The notes beneath the pieces are model-generated. The model searched no databases, was not told the origin of the DNA, and worked only from the letters and a program-made list of their open reading frames with translations. 64,000 nucleotides of DNA. Source: Episyrphus balteatus. Its lineage: Eukaryota; Arthropoda; Insecta; Diptera; Syrphidae. This document shows, one piece after another, positions 37,995 through 50,649 of the stretch (the first letter of the stretch is position 1; every line of letters starts with the position of its first letter). The translations under genes were made by a program, and so were the position numbers. The stretch covers positions 54,326,094 to 54,390,093 of the forward strand of contig NC_079136.1 in the NCBI RefSeq assembly GCF_945859705.1. The letters run 5' to 3'.

Positions 37995-38645
37995 AAAAAA
38001 TTAATTTTATTGTTTAATATCGTCATAAGCTTTGGGACATAACTCCATATGACTCCAGGAGACGCCATATTCACTTCATCGTTACATATCATGGCTTATA
38101 TCCAAGAGCTGACCAAGATACTTATAACGATATCTCATTTTCCAAATAATAACAAATAATTTAGAAGTTATAATGAAACAGATGAGCGTATGGATAAATC
38201 AAGTCGTTTTAACTGATTATTGAGACTTTATCACTCAATCTGACGTATAACAGTCATTTTTTTCGATTTAGTTTTGCTATAATCATCGTTTTTGTTATTA
38301 GCATCGTTAAAAAAAATTAATTCTATATTTAGGACATAACTCCATATATCTCCAGGAGACACCATATTCGATCTATCGAAACATGTCATAGCTAATATCC
38401 AGGAGCTGACCAAGATGCTTATAACGATACCTCATTTGCCAAATTCTAACAAATAATTTAGAAGTTATAATGGAACAGATGAGCACGTTATTAGGTTAAG
38501 CTTTAACTGCTATTTGTATTTATTTATTCTTAGACAACTAGAATTATATTCATGGATAAATCAAGCGGTTATGACTGATTATTGAGAGTTTATCACTCAA
38601 TCTAGCGTATATAACAGTCACTTTTTTTAGATTTAATTTTGCATT
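37995..38645. repeat. Two-copy tandem duplication, about 300-bp unit
   Basis: GGACATAACTCCATATGACT...CAGGAGAC, GAGCTGACCAAGAT.CTTATAACGATA and TTATCACTCAATCTGACGTATA appear at 38035-38255 and again at 38332-38613. The second copy has about 60-70 extra bases around 38485-38550. No coding frame. Confidence 0.8.
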
Positions 38646-39205
38646 GGTTACAAAAAGGCAACATCTCGGAAAATTCAATCTCAAATTTAATCAGAATCCA
38701 CCCATAATTCAATGTTTGAACGCCTTTTACCATCGTCATCATCATCACCCACAATCGTTGGAGTTGCGCGCATATTATTTCAATGAAGCTCATGTACCAC
38801 ACACACATCACCCAAATCCATTCATGTAACACTAAGCCTTTTTGTGCCTTCAGCCCTGAACTGTCAAAAACAGAACACCAACTCACCATATAGAGCCCTA
38901 TAGAACTCTAACACCGACTTCCTATACTCGAATCGAATTTCATCTGATTACATATTTTTTTCAGTTTTTTTTTTATATTCCTGCAAAGGAATCTTTGACT
39001 CCAAAACGTAGGTGAAACCTAAAGCTCTTCTACAACCACCCACTATAACCCCCTTAGGCAAAGATGTCAATTGGTAATACAAAAAAAAAAAAAAAAAAAT
39101 TATAAGGACGATCTGATCTCACAGAGAGGGACGAAATCTCAGCCATTCTTCATAGAGGATTTCCACAAGAGAAGATGTCTGAGTTAAGCACACCATATCC
39201 TTTGG

Positions 39206-39236
39206 CATGATGATGATAATGATGATGATGGTGATG
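39206..39236. repeat. ATG microsatellite
   Basis: Interrupted ATGATGATG run; a second one is at 39370-39393. Both read through in several frames, creating false ORFs. Confidence 0.85.
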
Positions 39237-40075
39237 CGATTTAGGGTTAGGGTTAAGCTCTCCATGTTTCTATCTCTTGCATACACAGAGTTATTTCTGG
39301 AACCATCGAGTTTGAGAAGAACAAAAAAAAAAAAAAATTAGATACCATTGAGGCTACGTTTCGGGTTCACATGATGATGATGATGATGATGACCTATTCG
39401 ACCCATTTGGCATCGAATCTATGATATAGTACCCTACCAACAAGCTTTTTGATAAATAAATAACTTTTAGTCCTCGAGAGAAAAAATGGAAGACAATTGT
39501 TCGGAAGAATGAACAAAAAAATAAAAAAATATATATAAAAATGAAAGGACCTCTTGTCTGTGTGTACGTGAGTGTTGATATTGAGTATGAGTGGCAACTG
39601 TACACATAGTAGATGTTTATTATATTTTTTTTTATAATATACATCGGATATGAACCACTTTGTCCAAGTAACAAACGGCAAATTTCCACAACATCCTCAG
39701 GCACAAGAAGATGTTAAATGTGATGTGATAGTCCTTAGTTCCTGGGTAATTTTGTAACCATACTTATTTTTCATTTCGGAAAAACTTTAACTCTTTCCAT
39801 TTCAGTTTCACTCTGGGCGTGAGTGATTGGATGAAATGAGTTAGGATATTGAGTGAAAAAGTAAGTGAAGGAGTAAATAAATTGAAAGACTCAAATAAGA
39901 TCTTATTAATTTATTTTTTTATTTTTATAATTCACACTATCTATTTACAAAAATAATATAAAGATCTTAGTTTAATTGCAAATCTGATATGAAAAATTGA
40001 AAAATGAACTAAGGGTTGCCAGGTTTTTAAACCCGATTAGTAACAAAATTGAAAGACCATTAGTAAATTATAAAG

Positions 40076-40582
40076 TAGGGATGGCAGTTGTTAGTACAAA
40101 AACCGGTTTTCGGTTTTTTTCCTTTCGGTTAAAACGGCCGGTTTTAAACCGGGCCAATAAACCGGTTTTTGGTTTTTGCTTGATTTGATTGTAAAAAAAA
40201 AAAAATTAACCTAATTTGTCAAGAAAAAAAAATATTTTCGGAAAAAATCCCTGAGCAAAGCTTTTTTTAGTTTGATTTTGCTATAAGAGTTCTTTACTCA
40301 CTCTTAGTAGGAGTTTTGAGGAATTTTTTAAGCTGAATATGAATGAAAATTTATAATTATATGGTAAGTGAAGAGAGTGACTGTATGTTTTGAGGGTTTT
40401 TAGTTTTTTGTCTCGTCGGATCTTAATTTTTGTTGGACGTTATTTTCAGCCGGTTTTTTCGGTTTTTCGGTTTTTTTTTTGTAAAAACCGGTTCAAACCG
40501 CGAGGAAAAAAATCGAAAAAAACGGTTAACCGAAGCAAAAAAACCGAAACCGGTTTAAGCTGGCTGATTTTTCCCATCGCTA
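40076..40582. mobile_element. hAT-like MITE rich in CCGGTTTT
   Basis: Ends TAGGGATGG and CCATCGCTA (9 bp, one mismatch), flanked by a perfect 8-bp duplication TTATAAAG (40068-40075, 40583-40590). Inside each end are inverted arrays of AAACCGGTTTT-type sequence. 507 bp with no transposase; frames across it are incidental. Confidence 0.88.
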
Positions 40583-41393
40583 TTATAAAGTTGAAGGGCA
40601 ATATAAGTAAAACCATAAGAGGATGCAAGAGTTGTAATGTTAAAAATAAAAAATTATAAAATTTATATGAGAAAAGTAACATAAGTGAATTCATAGGGTT
40701 GCCAGAGTCATCAAATTTGAAATAAATAACAATATATGCTTATGTATAATAATCCTGATAAAGTAAACAAAATTAAAACTTAGAACCCATTTACCTTTAT
40801 TAAAACTTTTAGTAACCTAGCAAGTGGTTGCAATATAGTTGCAATAAGTCATCGAAAATCAAACATACATATGTACATATAACAAAAGCAATACAAAAAA
40901 TATTTTGATAAGACACAAGTCTCAAAAAATATTGTTCTTTTACCCCTGGTTAACATTTTTCAGGAAACAAAAATTGACAGTACAATGATCAAACCATAGG
41001 GTTGCTAAACTTTCAATATTCACCTCTATTATGTTTGTAAGACTTCTAAAAAAACGCTGGATTTTTTTTATGCAATCAACTTTCATCAAAAAAATAAAAA
41101 AAAAACTTTTTTTCTTTTATCTCGATTTGGTCAATTTTTTTATTTGACAACTCATAATAAATTTTCTATAATTGGAAAGCTTATCATTTCAACTTTAAAA
41201 ATATGGTTCATCCATATCTGTACGAAACCTACAAAAAAAGTAGCAATTTTTTAAAGACAACCTTTTCAAAATTAAAACTGAGATTAGAGTACTTCCCTTA
41301 CTGGTGACTGGTGTCGGTAAACAATTTCCCACAAGTGTTTTCTTCTCGCTCGTCTCGATCCGTGGAAGCTATGTACAGTCATACCATATACAT

Positions 41394-41901
41394 TAGGGTG
41401 TGTCACTTTTGTATGGCAGAAAAAAAGTACTCTAATTTTGCAATGTAACAGTGGTTAAAAGTTTTATTAGGGTCTAAGGTTTCATAATATGTAAAAAAAA
41501 ATTATAATACCGTTCTTCTTTGGCTTGCTCAAATCGGTTGAAGTTGTTAAGAAAAAAGCGATTTTATATGAAACAATGATTTTTTTTTCTTTCGCTTATT
41601 TTTCGCAGCTTCTTTACTAAGTGTTCAATTCCAACAAATATAAGCTTAAAAGTTTTTTCTTGGAATAATCTTTCAAGTGAAAGCCTAAAAATATTAAATA
41701 TATTTGTTTTTGTGTCCAAACATATATTTCAAAAATCTCTAAAAATCCAAATTTCTTCGATTTCTTCCTATATTTTGAGCGAGCCAAAGATATTAATTAA
41801 AATGAAAATTGTAAACGCAGGATTAAATTTTGATAAGCAATGCTACTTTTAAAAGCTATTACATTTGAAAATTCCATACTTTTGCATTTTGACACACCCT
41901 A
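41394..41901. mobile_element. hAT-like MITE, TAGGGTGTGTCA termini
   Basis: Perfect 12-bp inverted ends TAGGGTGTGTCA / TGACACACCCTA and a perfect 8-bp duplication ATATACAT (41386-41393, 41902-41909). 508 bp, AT-rich, no coding frame. Confidence 0.9.
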
Positions 41902-42206
41902 ATATACATACACGTTAAGCGAACCACCCGAATGGGTGGTGTGAGGTTTTTTCAGTACGAAATTTCTTGATTTGGTCCCGCGCTCAAAGCCTGCGATTAA
42001 ATCTATCCAATATAGTCTAGTAAATATTTATATTTTTATTTGTTTTCGACTTTAAAAAAAGGCTTTTAAAATTTTCCCTTCCAATGATCAATGAATATAA
42101 TACTAATTTCAAAATTAATGGCAGTAACTGAGCTATATTTCAAAATAACGTCTTGAATACTATGCTGGAAAATATGTTAAACATAAAACCCGATTGGATG
42201 TCTTTT

Positions 42207-43747
42207 TTGGGGGATCGGGTCAAAATTCTGCTTTTTTAACGAAAATTCTGTTTTTCAAAATTCTGCTTTTTAAAATTCTGGTTTTCAAAATTCTGCCAGC
42301 ATTATACTTGAACAAAAAAAATTCTGCCTGTACTTTCCTAAATTTTTTTGTTTAAGTGTCGCAAATATTTTTTAAAATGCGTAGACTGACTTTCTTTCAA
42401 ATAAAATCTATAACTTATTGGAACCTTCACCCATTGAAAAAATTCTAGCTCCGTCAATTTTCAAAAATTATTTTATCAGATTTTTCTTTTTTCAAAATAT
42501 TTTTTGTTTTTATTTTTCAATTTTCCCATAAACTAGAAGACATAGAAACATAATAGTTTTCACTGTTCGATAAGGAATTGAGACAGTTTTCTGTGTGAGT
42601 AATTTTTTTTACTAAAATTCACAGTCTGGACAAAAATAGTATAAAATGAGTTTTAAAAAAATTTTGTCGCCTATTTTATTTCAAAAACTATTCGTTATAA
42701 TATATTGATTTAAAAATTTTAATTAAATGTACAGTTTTGTTTTTCGGAAATGGTATCATTTATTACTGTAAGTGTTGCCGTTGTTTTTTAATAGTTTTTT
42801 TTTATTTTGATAATTTTTTTTTAGAAAAATGCCCCTCCCACCTAAACGGTTAGAGATAGACCCCCCTCTCAAAGAAAAAAATGTTTGTATTGAGCTTTTC
42901 TACAAAAACCCGTTATCAAATCCTACTATCCTACTACGTGCCGAAACAACATTTTTTGTTCTATACCTAAAAGTTCGAATTTCTGTATCTGGGTTGAAAT
43001 CGAAAATTTTTTTTTCTAAGCCAATTTTGAAGTGATTTTCATAAAAAATCAGTCGATTGATTGGGAAATAGATATAGTTTTAGAATATATTTTTTAAATA
43101 GTATGTTGTTTTGAAAACATATACTTTAAATTGATGCCGAAGTTGGGCAAATGACGAAAAAAATGTAATTTTTGAATTTGACAGCTTATAAATTCTAAGT
43201 CGTTTTATCGAGTTACATGTTTTATACATTGTTCAAAAGGTATATTTATCTTCTATCAGAAACTGTAAAAAAATCGAAAATAGGTAAAAAATTGACGAAG
43301 CTAGAATTTTTTCAATGGGTGAAGGTCCAAAAAACCGTTTTTTGCCCGTAACTCCAGATTTTGGGGGTGTTAGGGGATTTTCAAATACCGTTTCGTAATC
43401 AGTGTGACTAGCTTTACAAAACCTGATAGGTCTCCACCCGCGTATATTTTGAGAGTTACACCGTGTTATTTTCGGAAATATTTAGTATTAAAAACCTTTT
43501 CTTAGCTAAGTAATCAAATAAGCAGATCATTTTTCAAGAAGATGATTTTACAGAATTTTGCACAAATTTAAAAAATGGAAAATGGAAAATGGCTTGGAAA
43601 ATGTTAAAAAGCGCGCAAACCCTTTTTTAATTTCTTGCAGAATTTTGAGAAACAGAATTTTGAAATGCAGAATTTTGAAAGCAGAATTTTGTAAAGCAGA
43701 ATTTTGAAAGCAGAATTTTGACCCGGCAGAATTTTGACCCCAAACCC
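42207..43747 (+). repeat. Repeat element with AGAATTTTG arrays at both ends
   Basis: The left end is GGGGGATCGGGTCAAAATTC followed by CAAAATTCTG units (42221-42300); the right end is the inverted array GCAGAATTTTGAAA (43635-43740) closing with GACCCCAAACCC. The interior includes a fragment of the GTTGCCGTTGTTTTTTAATA family (42769-42910). Likely a foldback-type element; no target duplication identified. Confidence 0.7.
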
Positions 43748-45714
43748 TTTTTTTGAATATGATTGCAATATATGACCGTCAGATTTTTCGATTATATTTT
43801 ATGCATCCTTTATCAATTGAACATAATTTGAAATGTTTGCTTGTGATAATATTTTTTTATTTTAAAATATTTTTTGTTAATTTCTAAAATCGATAGTAAT
43901 CATTAATATTTCAATATTATTAAGAATTTGGAAATATAACATAGAATTAAGAGCTTACATCAATTAAACAAGATGTCGCCGCCTGATGTTAAAAGGCTTG
44001 AATTCAATTTGCATCTCTGCACTGAAAGGATAATCCACACATCAGCAAATATGCCTGCCATTATACAGGTTACGTGTAATTTAATTTCCAGTTAACGAAT
44101 TGTATACTAAAATACAAAGCATATATAAACACACCTACACCTTTGAATATACCAGCTTGATACCACTAAATCCAGGCTGTCATTCTAATTAAATTTCCTC
44201 ATATTCAACCACACACACGTTTGTCAAATATTATGAATACAACACACAATATTTGCTATTGCAGCAGCACAAGCATTGAAGCACCATCACCCAGTACCAT
44301 TATCGCAGGCTTTGGGGAGTCTGGAGCTCTGGATCCTTTAATATCCTGGCACTCAATATAATCCGCCTTATACTCCGTATACTCTCTCTCGAAATGTATA
44401 TTCTGACATGACAAATTCTGAATGGATGGGAGCATGGTATCACGTCATAATCATGATACTCTCTGATTACCTAACTAAGATACAATACCAACTGCAGGGC
44501 GGATTTAGAGATGGATGTGCGTTGTGAGAGGTGCCTAACATTTATAGTAGGTAGATCTCTCAAGCTCACATGCACTCAAAATTATTTTGACAAATTAACT
44601 ACAACACAGTGGAAGCTTTGTTTTGCGGGTTTTCTCGCAACGATAAATAATAATTGAAACATTCTCCACATGAATAGAATTTATAGTTATCAAGACGCCT
44701 TTAAGACGGTTTAAGATAGTTTCAAGGTGTGAAATGCGATATGAAGTTTATAGAGAACCGCAAACTTGACTATTTTTAGTTTACCTAAATCTGCAGGCAT
44801 TTTTTTTTTTTAAATTACATTGACAGAATCAAAAATAGTATATATCAAAAACGATAGATTTTAATTTCAGTTGTGTGATTAAATACCCATCAGATAACCA
44901 CCTCTCTCGAATTCGGTTGCGGTGGTCAATGCGGATCAGACACAATGGAATTCGTTTTTAAATAGAACCTAATTACAGGACCTATATAACCTCACTAATA
45001 GTTGGTTAACCGATTTAAATTTCCATTTTGGCCAACCTCCAGCAGCTCATGTATCTAGTTTAAAATTGCTAACTTTACAACAACAACAAAAAAAAAACCA
45101 ACTGCAAATTACGAAATTGCTTCCTAGCACTTAGTAAAGCCCTGGCGTGTGTATTCGAACAAAAAAAGAAAATTACCAAATAAATAAATACCAACTCATA
45201 TGTAGGTACCTTTGTATCTATTGAAACATTTGCACTCGAACTCGAACCCATGTCAAAATATTTTCCATCTCTGCCTATTTTCCATATTATAAGCTCTCTA
45301 CACTATCATCGAATAAACTCGTATATTCAATTTGGACAGTGCTGTGGAAATGTTTTTTTTTTTTAGATTAAAAAGATTAAAAGTTCAAAACACAAAACAA
45401 ATAGAAGTCAATTTAACATTATTAAAAGCAACAAGACTCGACTTGAAAAATCCAAAAAAAACTGCGATGGGCTTTCGAACTTTTACTTAAAAAAAAAAAA
45501 AAATTCGTTTTTCAAATAAATTATATTGAGCCCCAAAACAAGAGTATGCAAATGCAGATGCATTTTCAGAAAACATATTTTCAAAATCGTTCTTTTTAAT
45601 TTTGTAGTTCTGAGCTGTAGTTTTGAGCTGATTGCTGAGTTCGAATCCGATGTCAAAATTTCACTTGTACATCTCGTTTTTGATATACTTAAATATTAAC
45701 AGGTCAAAAACTTT
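43748..45714. other. Non-coding between two repeat blocks
   Basis: 43980-44640 is less AT-rich (CAGCAGCACAAGC, CACCATCACC), like other possible conserved intron segments here. No exon could be supported. Confidence 0.4.
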
Positions 45715-45887
45715 TTGAAGTTATACTTCTTATGGGAGGGTGGTTATGAAAATTTACTTTTTGACAAGAATGTCAAAGGGATTATGACGCGATCACCCTG
45801 GGTAGCAGGGCTGTCGTTTCACCTTTAGAGTCGGCAGTACTTTAGTATTAAAAAATGCAGTACGCCGCAGTACGGCAAACATGTTTC

Positions 45888-46027
45888 ATGTGGCAAGTTG
45901 CATGTGGCAAGTTGTATGTTTCAAGTTGCATGTGACAAGTTGCATGTGGCAAGTTGTATGTGGCAAGTTGCGTGTGGCAAGTTGCATGTGGCAAGTTGCA
46001 TGTTGTAATTTCCATGTGGCAAGTTGC
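45888..46027 (+). repeat. 14-bp minisatellite CATGTGGCAAGTTG, about 10 units
   Basis: Ten imperfect units. One unit is strongly changed (CATGTTGTAATTTC). Part of composite copy A. Confidence 0.9.
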
Positions 46028-46120
46028 CAGGGTTGCAAAAAGCTCACATTTTAGCTCAGCTCCCTAGGTACCATAGCTTAGCTCATTTGAGCTGAGCTGA
46101 AAGTGGGCGCCCCAACTTCC

Positions 46121-47000
46121 AACGCCTATATCTCGGAATTTTGAAGAAAATGAAAAAAAAATTTTTTGATGCCAAAAGGTAGCGGGGACTCTAACCTACA
46201 TTTGAGTACAACTCTCATGCCTGTAGGCCCACGCGTTCTCAAACCGGGAGAACTTAAAAGTAAAAAAAAAAATAGGCACGATTCTGAAAAAATAGGCATG
46301 ATGTGGCGGTTTAACATGGAAGGCGATTTTTTAAAAATCTGAAAATGTGCAAAGCGTAGGCCCATGACACAAGCTATCATTTGGCATCACTCTCAAAAAT
46401 TGCTCTCAAGCGGTTTAGCTTCCAGGAGCGTTCAAAGATTCGGGGATTTTTCGAAAAAAAATTTTACCCCAACTTTCAAACACGATTTTCTCGGAATTTT
46501 GAAAAAAATCGAAAAACCGGATTATACCACTATCGGGTAGCTGAGAATATAAGCTTTCATATGGCACCACTCCCCTGTCTCTAGATCAAAGCGTTTCAAC
46601 GCCTATATCGCGGAATTTTGAAGAAAATGAAAATAAAATTTTTGATGCCAAAAGGTAGCGGGGACTCTAACCAACATTTGGGTACAACTCCCATCCCTGT
46701 AGGTCCACGCGTTCTCAAACCAGGAGAACTTAAAAGTAAAAAAAAAAATAGGCACGATTCTGAAAAAATAATCATGATGTGGCGGTTTAACATGGAAGGC
46801 GATTTTTTAAAAATCTGACAATGTGCAAATCGTAGGCCCATGACACAAGCTATCATTTGGCATCACTCCCAAAAATTGCTCTCAAGCGGTTTAGCTTCCA
46901 GGAGCGTTCAAAGATTGGGGGATTTTTCGAAAAAAAAAAATTTGCCCCAACTTTCAAACGCGATTTTCTCGGAATTTTGAAAAAAGTCAAAAACCGGATG
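46121..47000 (+). repeat. Two tandem units (about 477 bp) in composite copy A
   Basis: Both begin AACGCCTATATC (46121, 46598) and contain GATGCCAAAAGGTAGCGGGGAC, GTAGGCCCATGACACAAGC and CTTCCAGGAGCGTTCAAAG. The second is cut short near 47000. Confidence 0.85.
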
Positions 47001-47257
47001 TACCGGATTTTTTTTTTATGATAAAAAATTAAACATTTTACTAAAAAAATAGAAATATATTAACTATTAAAAAAACCAAGAGAAAAGATCATGAAAAATT
47101 ATCTGTTTTATTAATAAAAATATCCATGTGTTAAAATAATTCCATTAATAACTACTAGAACCAAACATCTTAAGCTATGGTGTTTTATAAAAGTTTAAAA
47201 TATCTTCATATTTCATTATACTTTCCAAATAAAAATCAATGTATCCTCTCACCCATC

Positions 47258-47430
47258 ACAGCTCAGCTCAGCTCACTTTACCTTAGCTCACCCAACAGCT
47301 CAGCTCACCCAACAGCTCAGCTCAACCTTCAGCTCAGCTCACTTTCAGCTCAGCTCAAATGAGCTGAGCTATGGTACATAGCTCAAAATTTGAGCTGAGC
47401 TGTGAGCTGAGTTCAGCTAACTTTTAAGCT
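47258..47430. repeat. AGCTCAGCTC array, composite copy A
   Basis: Runs of AGCTCAGCTCA and its near-complement GAGCTGAGCT. A shorter inverted counterpart lies at 46050-46102, so the two flank the 477-bp units as a foldback. Confidence 0.75.
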
Positions 47431-48479
47431 TTGTAGCAACCCTGCAAGTTCCATTTTGCTACTACTAGTGCTGAAGCACACACAATTCTCATAAAATGAC
47501 CATATCGCACATTTTATGCGCAATTCATTTACTTTCGTTAACCATATACAGTACGTTTTGAACCGCACAACATGAGTAAATTTCACAGAATAAATTGAAA
47601 ACTACATGGACGCAAGGAGGATGAAAGAATTAATTTATTGTTCACTTGATAAAAATGTAAAAAAACGAAGTGTGGATTAATTAATTTAATAATAGAAATT
47701 AAAAATGTCAAATGAAATTCATTTACATTTACTGAATGAGAAGTATAACTTCAGTCGCGTGTACATGTACACACACTCTTTTTTTTGTATTACTTTTGAC
47801 GTCGAGTTACAACACTGTTTTTTTTTTTTTGTCTTTAACAAAACTACTTATCCGTAATTTCAAAACGGTAGATATATACATATTATCATCCTAAATATAT
47901 TTACTTTATTTTTCAAAATGAATTATTTTTTTTCTCAAATATATTGGAACAAAATTTTTTTGATCATCCCACAATCATAACGCATAGCATAATGCATATG
48001 AATGGTTTTTTGAACCAAATTCCAGTTTGCGACTTCTGATTTAGATGAGACAACTTCATTTAAAATGAGTTCGTTGATCAATAGTAAATAAAACCGCCCT
48101 AAATTCAACTAAAATCACCTAACAAATTCTTGTGTTATTATTTAACACCTAAAAACCCAAAATTTCAAAAAAAATCAGCGTCATATTTTCGAAAGTTTCA
48201 TTTTTCAAAAAAAAAAAAAAAAAAAAAAATTGAAAATTATTGAATTGTAGACCTTTTTTTTGCATATTAATGAAGATTTATGTGTTAGAAAAAAACCCAA
48301 ATATTTTTGAAAATTTTTTAAATTTTTTCTTTTTTTTCAATCTTTCGAACCCAGCGTTACTCTAATAACATAATATTAAAAAATTCGTAAAAAATATTCC
48401 ATTAAATTATTGTTTAAGGTTTCGATGGCTTAATTGAAAGATAATAATGTCTAGTTACTGGATTAGTACAGTAACTAGA

Positions 48480-49085
48480 CGTAACTTTTCAAAACTCTGC
48501 AAAAAAGCGAGCGCTTTTTAACATTTTCCAAACCCTTTTTTAAATTTTTAGCAAAATTCTGTAAAATCATCTTCTTGAAAAATTATCTACTTATTTGATA
48601 ACTTACCTACATAATTTGTCATTCTTTGAATGCATATTAATTTTTGTTTTATAAATGAATAAATTTGAAAATACTAAGAAAAGGTTTTTAATACTAAACA
48701 TTTCCGAAAATAATTCAAAATTTTTTTAATTTATCAAATAAAGATGAATATTCAAAAATTTGAATAAGAAAAGGAATATTTTGTATCAAACAACATCGGT
48801 TCCAATAACTTATAGATTTTATTTGAAAGAAAGTCAGTCTATGCATTTTAAAAAATATTTGCGACACTTAAACAAAAAAATTTAGGAAAGTACCAATGTT
48901 GAATTACATTAATGTGGTGTATTTTTCTTTAGTCAGCGCATATGCTATAAAAAAAAAACAGAATTGGCAGAATTTTAAAAAGAAGAATTTTGAAAAGCAG
49001 AATAGAAAAAAAGCAGAATTTTGAAAAACAGAATTTTCGTTAAAAAAGCAGAATTTTGAAGCCAGAATTTTGACCCGATCCCAAT
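48480..49085 (-). repeat. Inverted, internally deleted copy of the AGAATTTTG element
   Basis: 48530-48610 is the reverse complement of about 43500-43625 (AAAATCATCTTCTTGAAAAAT). 48800-48895 is the reverse complement of about 42335-42425 (AAAGAAAGTCAGTCTA, TATTTGCGACACTTAAAC). The array at 48958-49078 ends with GACCCGATCCC, mirroring the left end at 42207. About 1 kb of the middle is missing. Confidence 0.75.
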
Positions 49086-49089
49086 GTTT

Positions 49090-50649
49090 TTGAGAATGAA
49101 TAAATTGATAACTTTTTTTTTTGCACCTCACTGTTAAATCATCACCTATTTATTATTCACTCGTATATTTACGTAGCTTTTATTTTTTTTTTTTTTTTTA
49201 GAAAAAACAACAATTTTTATATTCTCAAATGGAATTTCAGATACAAAAGCTATACAGCCGTCATTTTCAGAAAATCTGTCCGGTTCGTATATTTTGTAAA
49301 TATTTTTGTTTCGTTGTCGCTGAATTTAATATTATAAATATCAATGTCACTCTGAAGTGGAAAACCCTTTTAAAAAGTCCTTTTTCCTCATGTATACGAG
49401 AATGAGAGTATAGGTACTTTGTCCTTGTTGCCAGTCGACGGCGGCGTTGGTGGTGCCTCCGAGTGTACGCCTCTCTATCTCTCTGCTTTTGGGATGCCGG
49501 TGGTACACAAACCATTGTGTCTCCATATAGTTCTTTATGAATTCATTTAAACTTGTATTGCAATTGCATGTATTTTGCGTACATACTCGTACCTCTTCCG
49601 TTCCCCGAACCCCCAAGCAGATAGATTCTGGTTTTGAAACAAACGAAAAATAAATACGAGATTTTACCCCAGAGCCCTACACAGATATAGTAGTTGCGGG
49701 TATTTGCATTTGGTTGGTTTTGGACGAGGACGAAAACGACTAGAGGATGAAGACGACTTGGTTTTGTGCCGGAGTAGCGGGGAGATGAGAGAAGTCCCTC
49801 GTTACCCTGACAATGACAAAACAGTAAAACCACACCGACACTGTGGTGCAGGAGTGCTATATTGCACTCAGTACATCACTCTACCATCCATATTCAACAA
49901 AGTTGTAATTTAATTTATTTTTACTGGCGCGCGAATATAAAATTAAAAAAAATATAAAACAAAAATAAAATAGAAATATTTCATTTGAGTCCTTTTTGTT
50001 TTGACTATAAATGTCCCTTAGTCCTTTTTCTATCCCGTGGTCACGTCGTCTAACGAAGGTCCTCCCACAAGAAAATAACTCAAAAAAAAAAAGGACGAAA
50101 AAAAAAAAATGGAAACGAAAAACTGAAACATCAACAACTGAGTTGTAAAGTTTATTGCCACAACCACGCCGCCGGACCAAGAGACAACTTTGAATGCTGC
50201 ATATACACGGTCTGATTTAGAATCCAAGAAACAACGAGTTACACCAAGTTTTTGTATATAGACTTGGAGCGAGAGAAATGTGGTTTGGTTGTAACCAAAT
50301 CGCTTGGGGGCTTCATAGGGCAGATGACCTAAATCAAATAATGTGGAGTTAGAGCCACATAGCATGCAATGAGTTGATGGACATGGAAATTCTATTCCTG
50401 GTTTTGAAATGACAAATTTACATTCGAGGGAAAATAGTCAACATTCCAAGGATATATTAAATGAGTGTGGAATCAGTTTAAATTTTCACACTTTTGATGA
50501 AGAATTTAGAAATTTTTTTTATAACGTTGGGAGACATAAGTCGACTATTGAAAGAGACAACTCATGGCGATGTCGTTCAGATTTTTTCCAGCTCTATTAT
50601 GAACTTCTTGGGCTATGTAAAGTTGGCACCTCATGCTAGTTTTTTTTTT
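49090..50649. other. Non-coding, balanced composition, overlapping short frames
   Basis: Many overlapping frames of 70-110 codons on both strands between 49267 and 50365 arise because the DNA is less AT-rich. None has a domain, signal peptide or paired splice sites. One could still hide a short exon. Confidence 0.35.

Larger units (their letters stand above)
45715..47788 (+). repeat. Composite repeat, copy A
   Basis: Starts TTGAAGTTATACTTCTTATGG and ends ...GAGAAGTATAACTTCAGTCGCG plus ACACACTCTTTTTTTT, so the ends are inverted (TGAAGTTATACTTCT). In order it holds a 14-bp minisatellite, AGCTC-rich sequence, two tandem units of about 477 bp, an AT-rich stretch with an intact TTAA site (47067-47070), and an inverted AGCTC array. 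Closely matches 60059-62440. Confidence 0.85.

Noticed and set aside
39240..39258. TTTAGGGTTAGGGTTA, telomere-like
   Set aside because: Only two to three units, next to an ATG microsatellite; Diptera lack TTAGGG telomeres, so this is chance.
49267..50365. Cluster of overlapping frames of 70-111 codons
   Set aside because: Overlap on both strands shows lower stop density from balanced composition; no frame has homology-like motifs.
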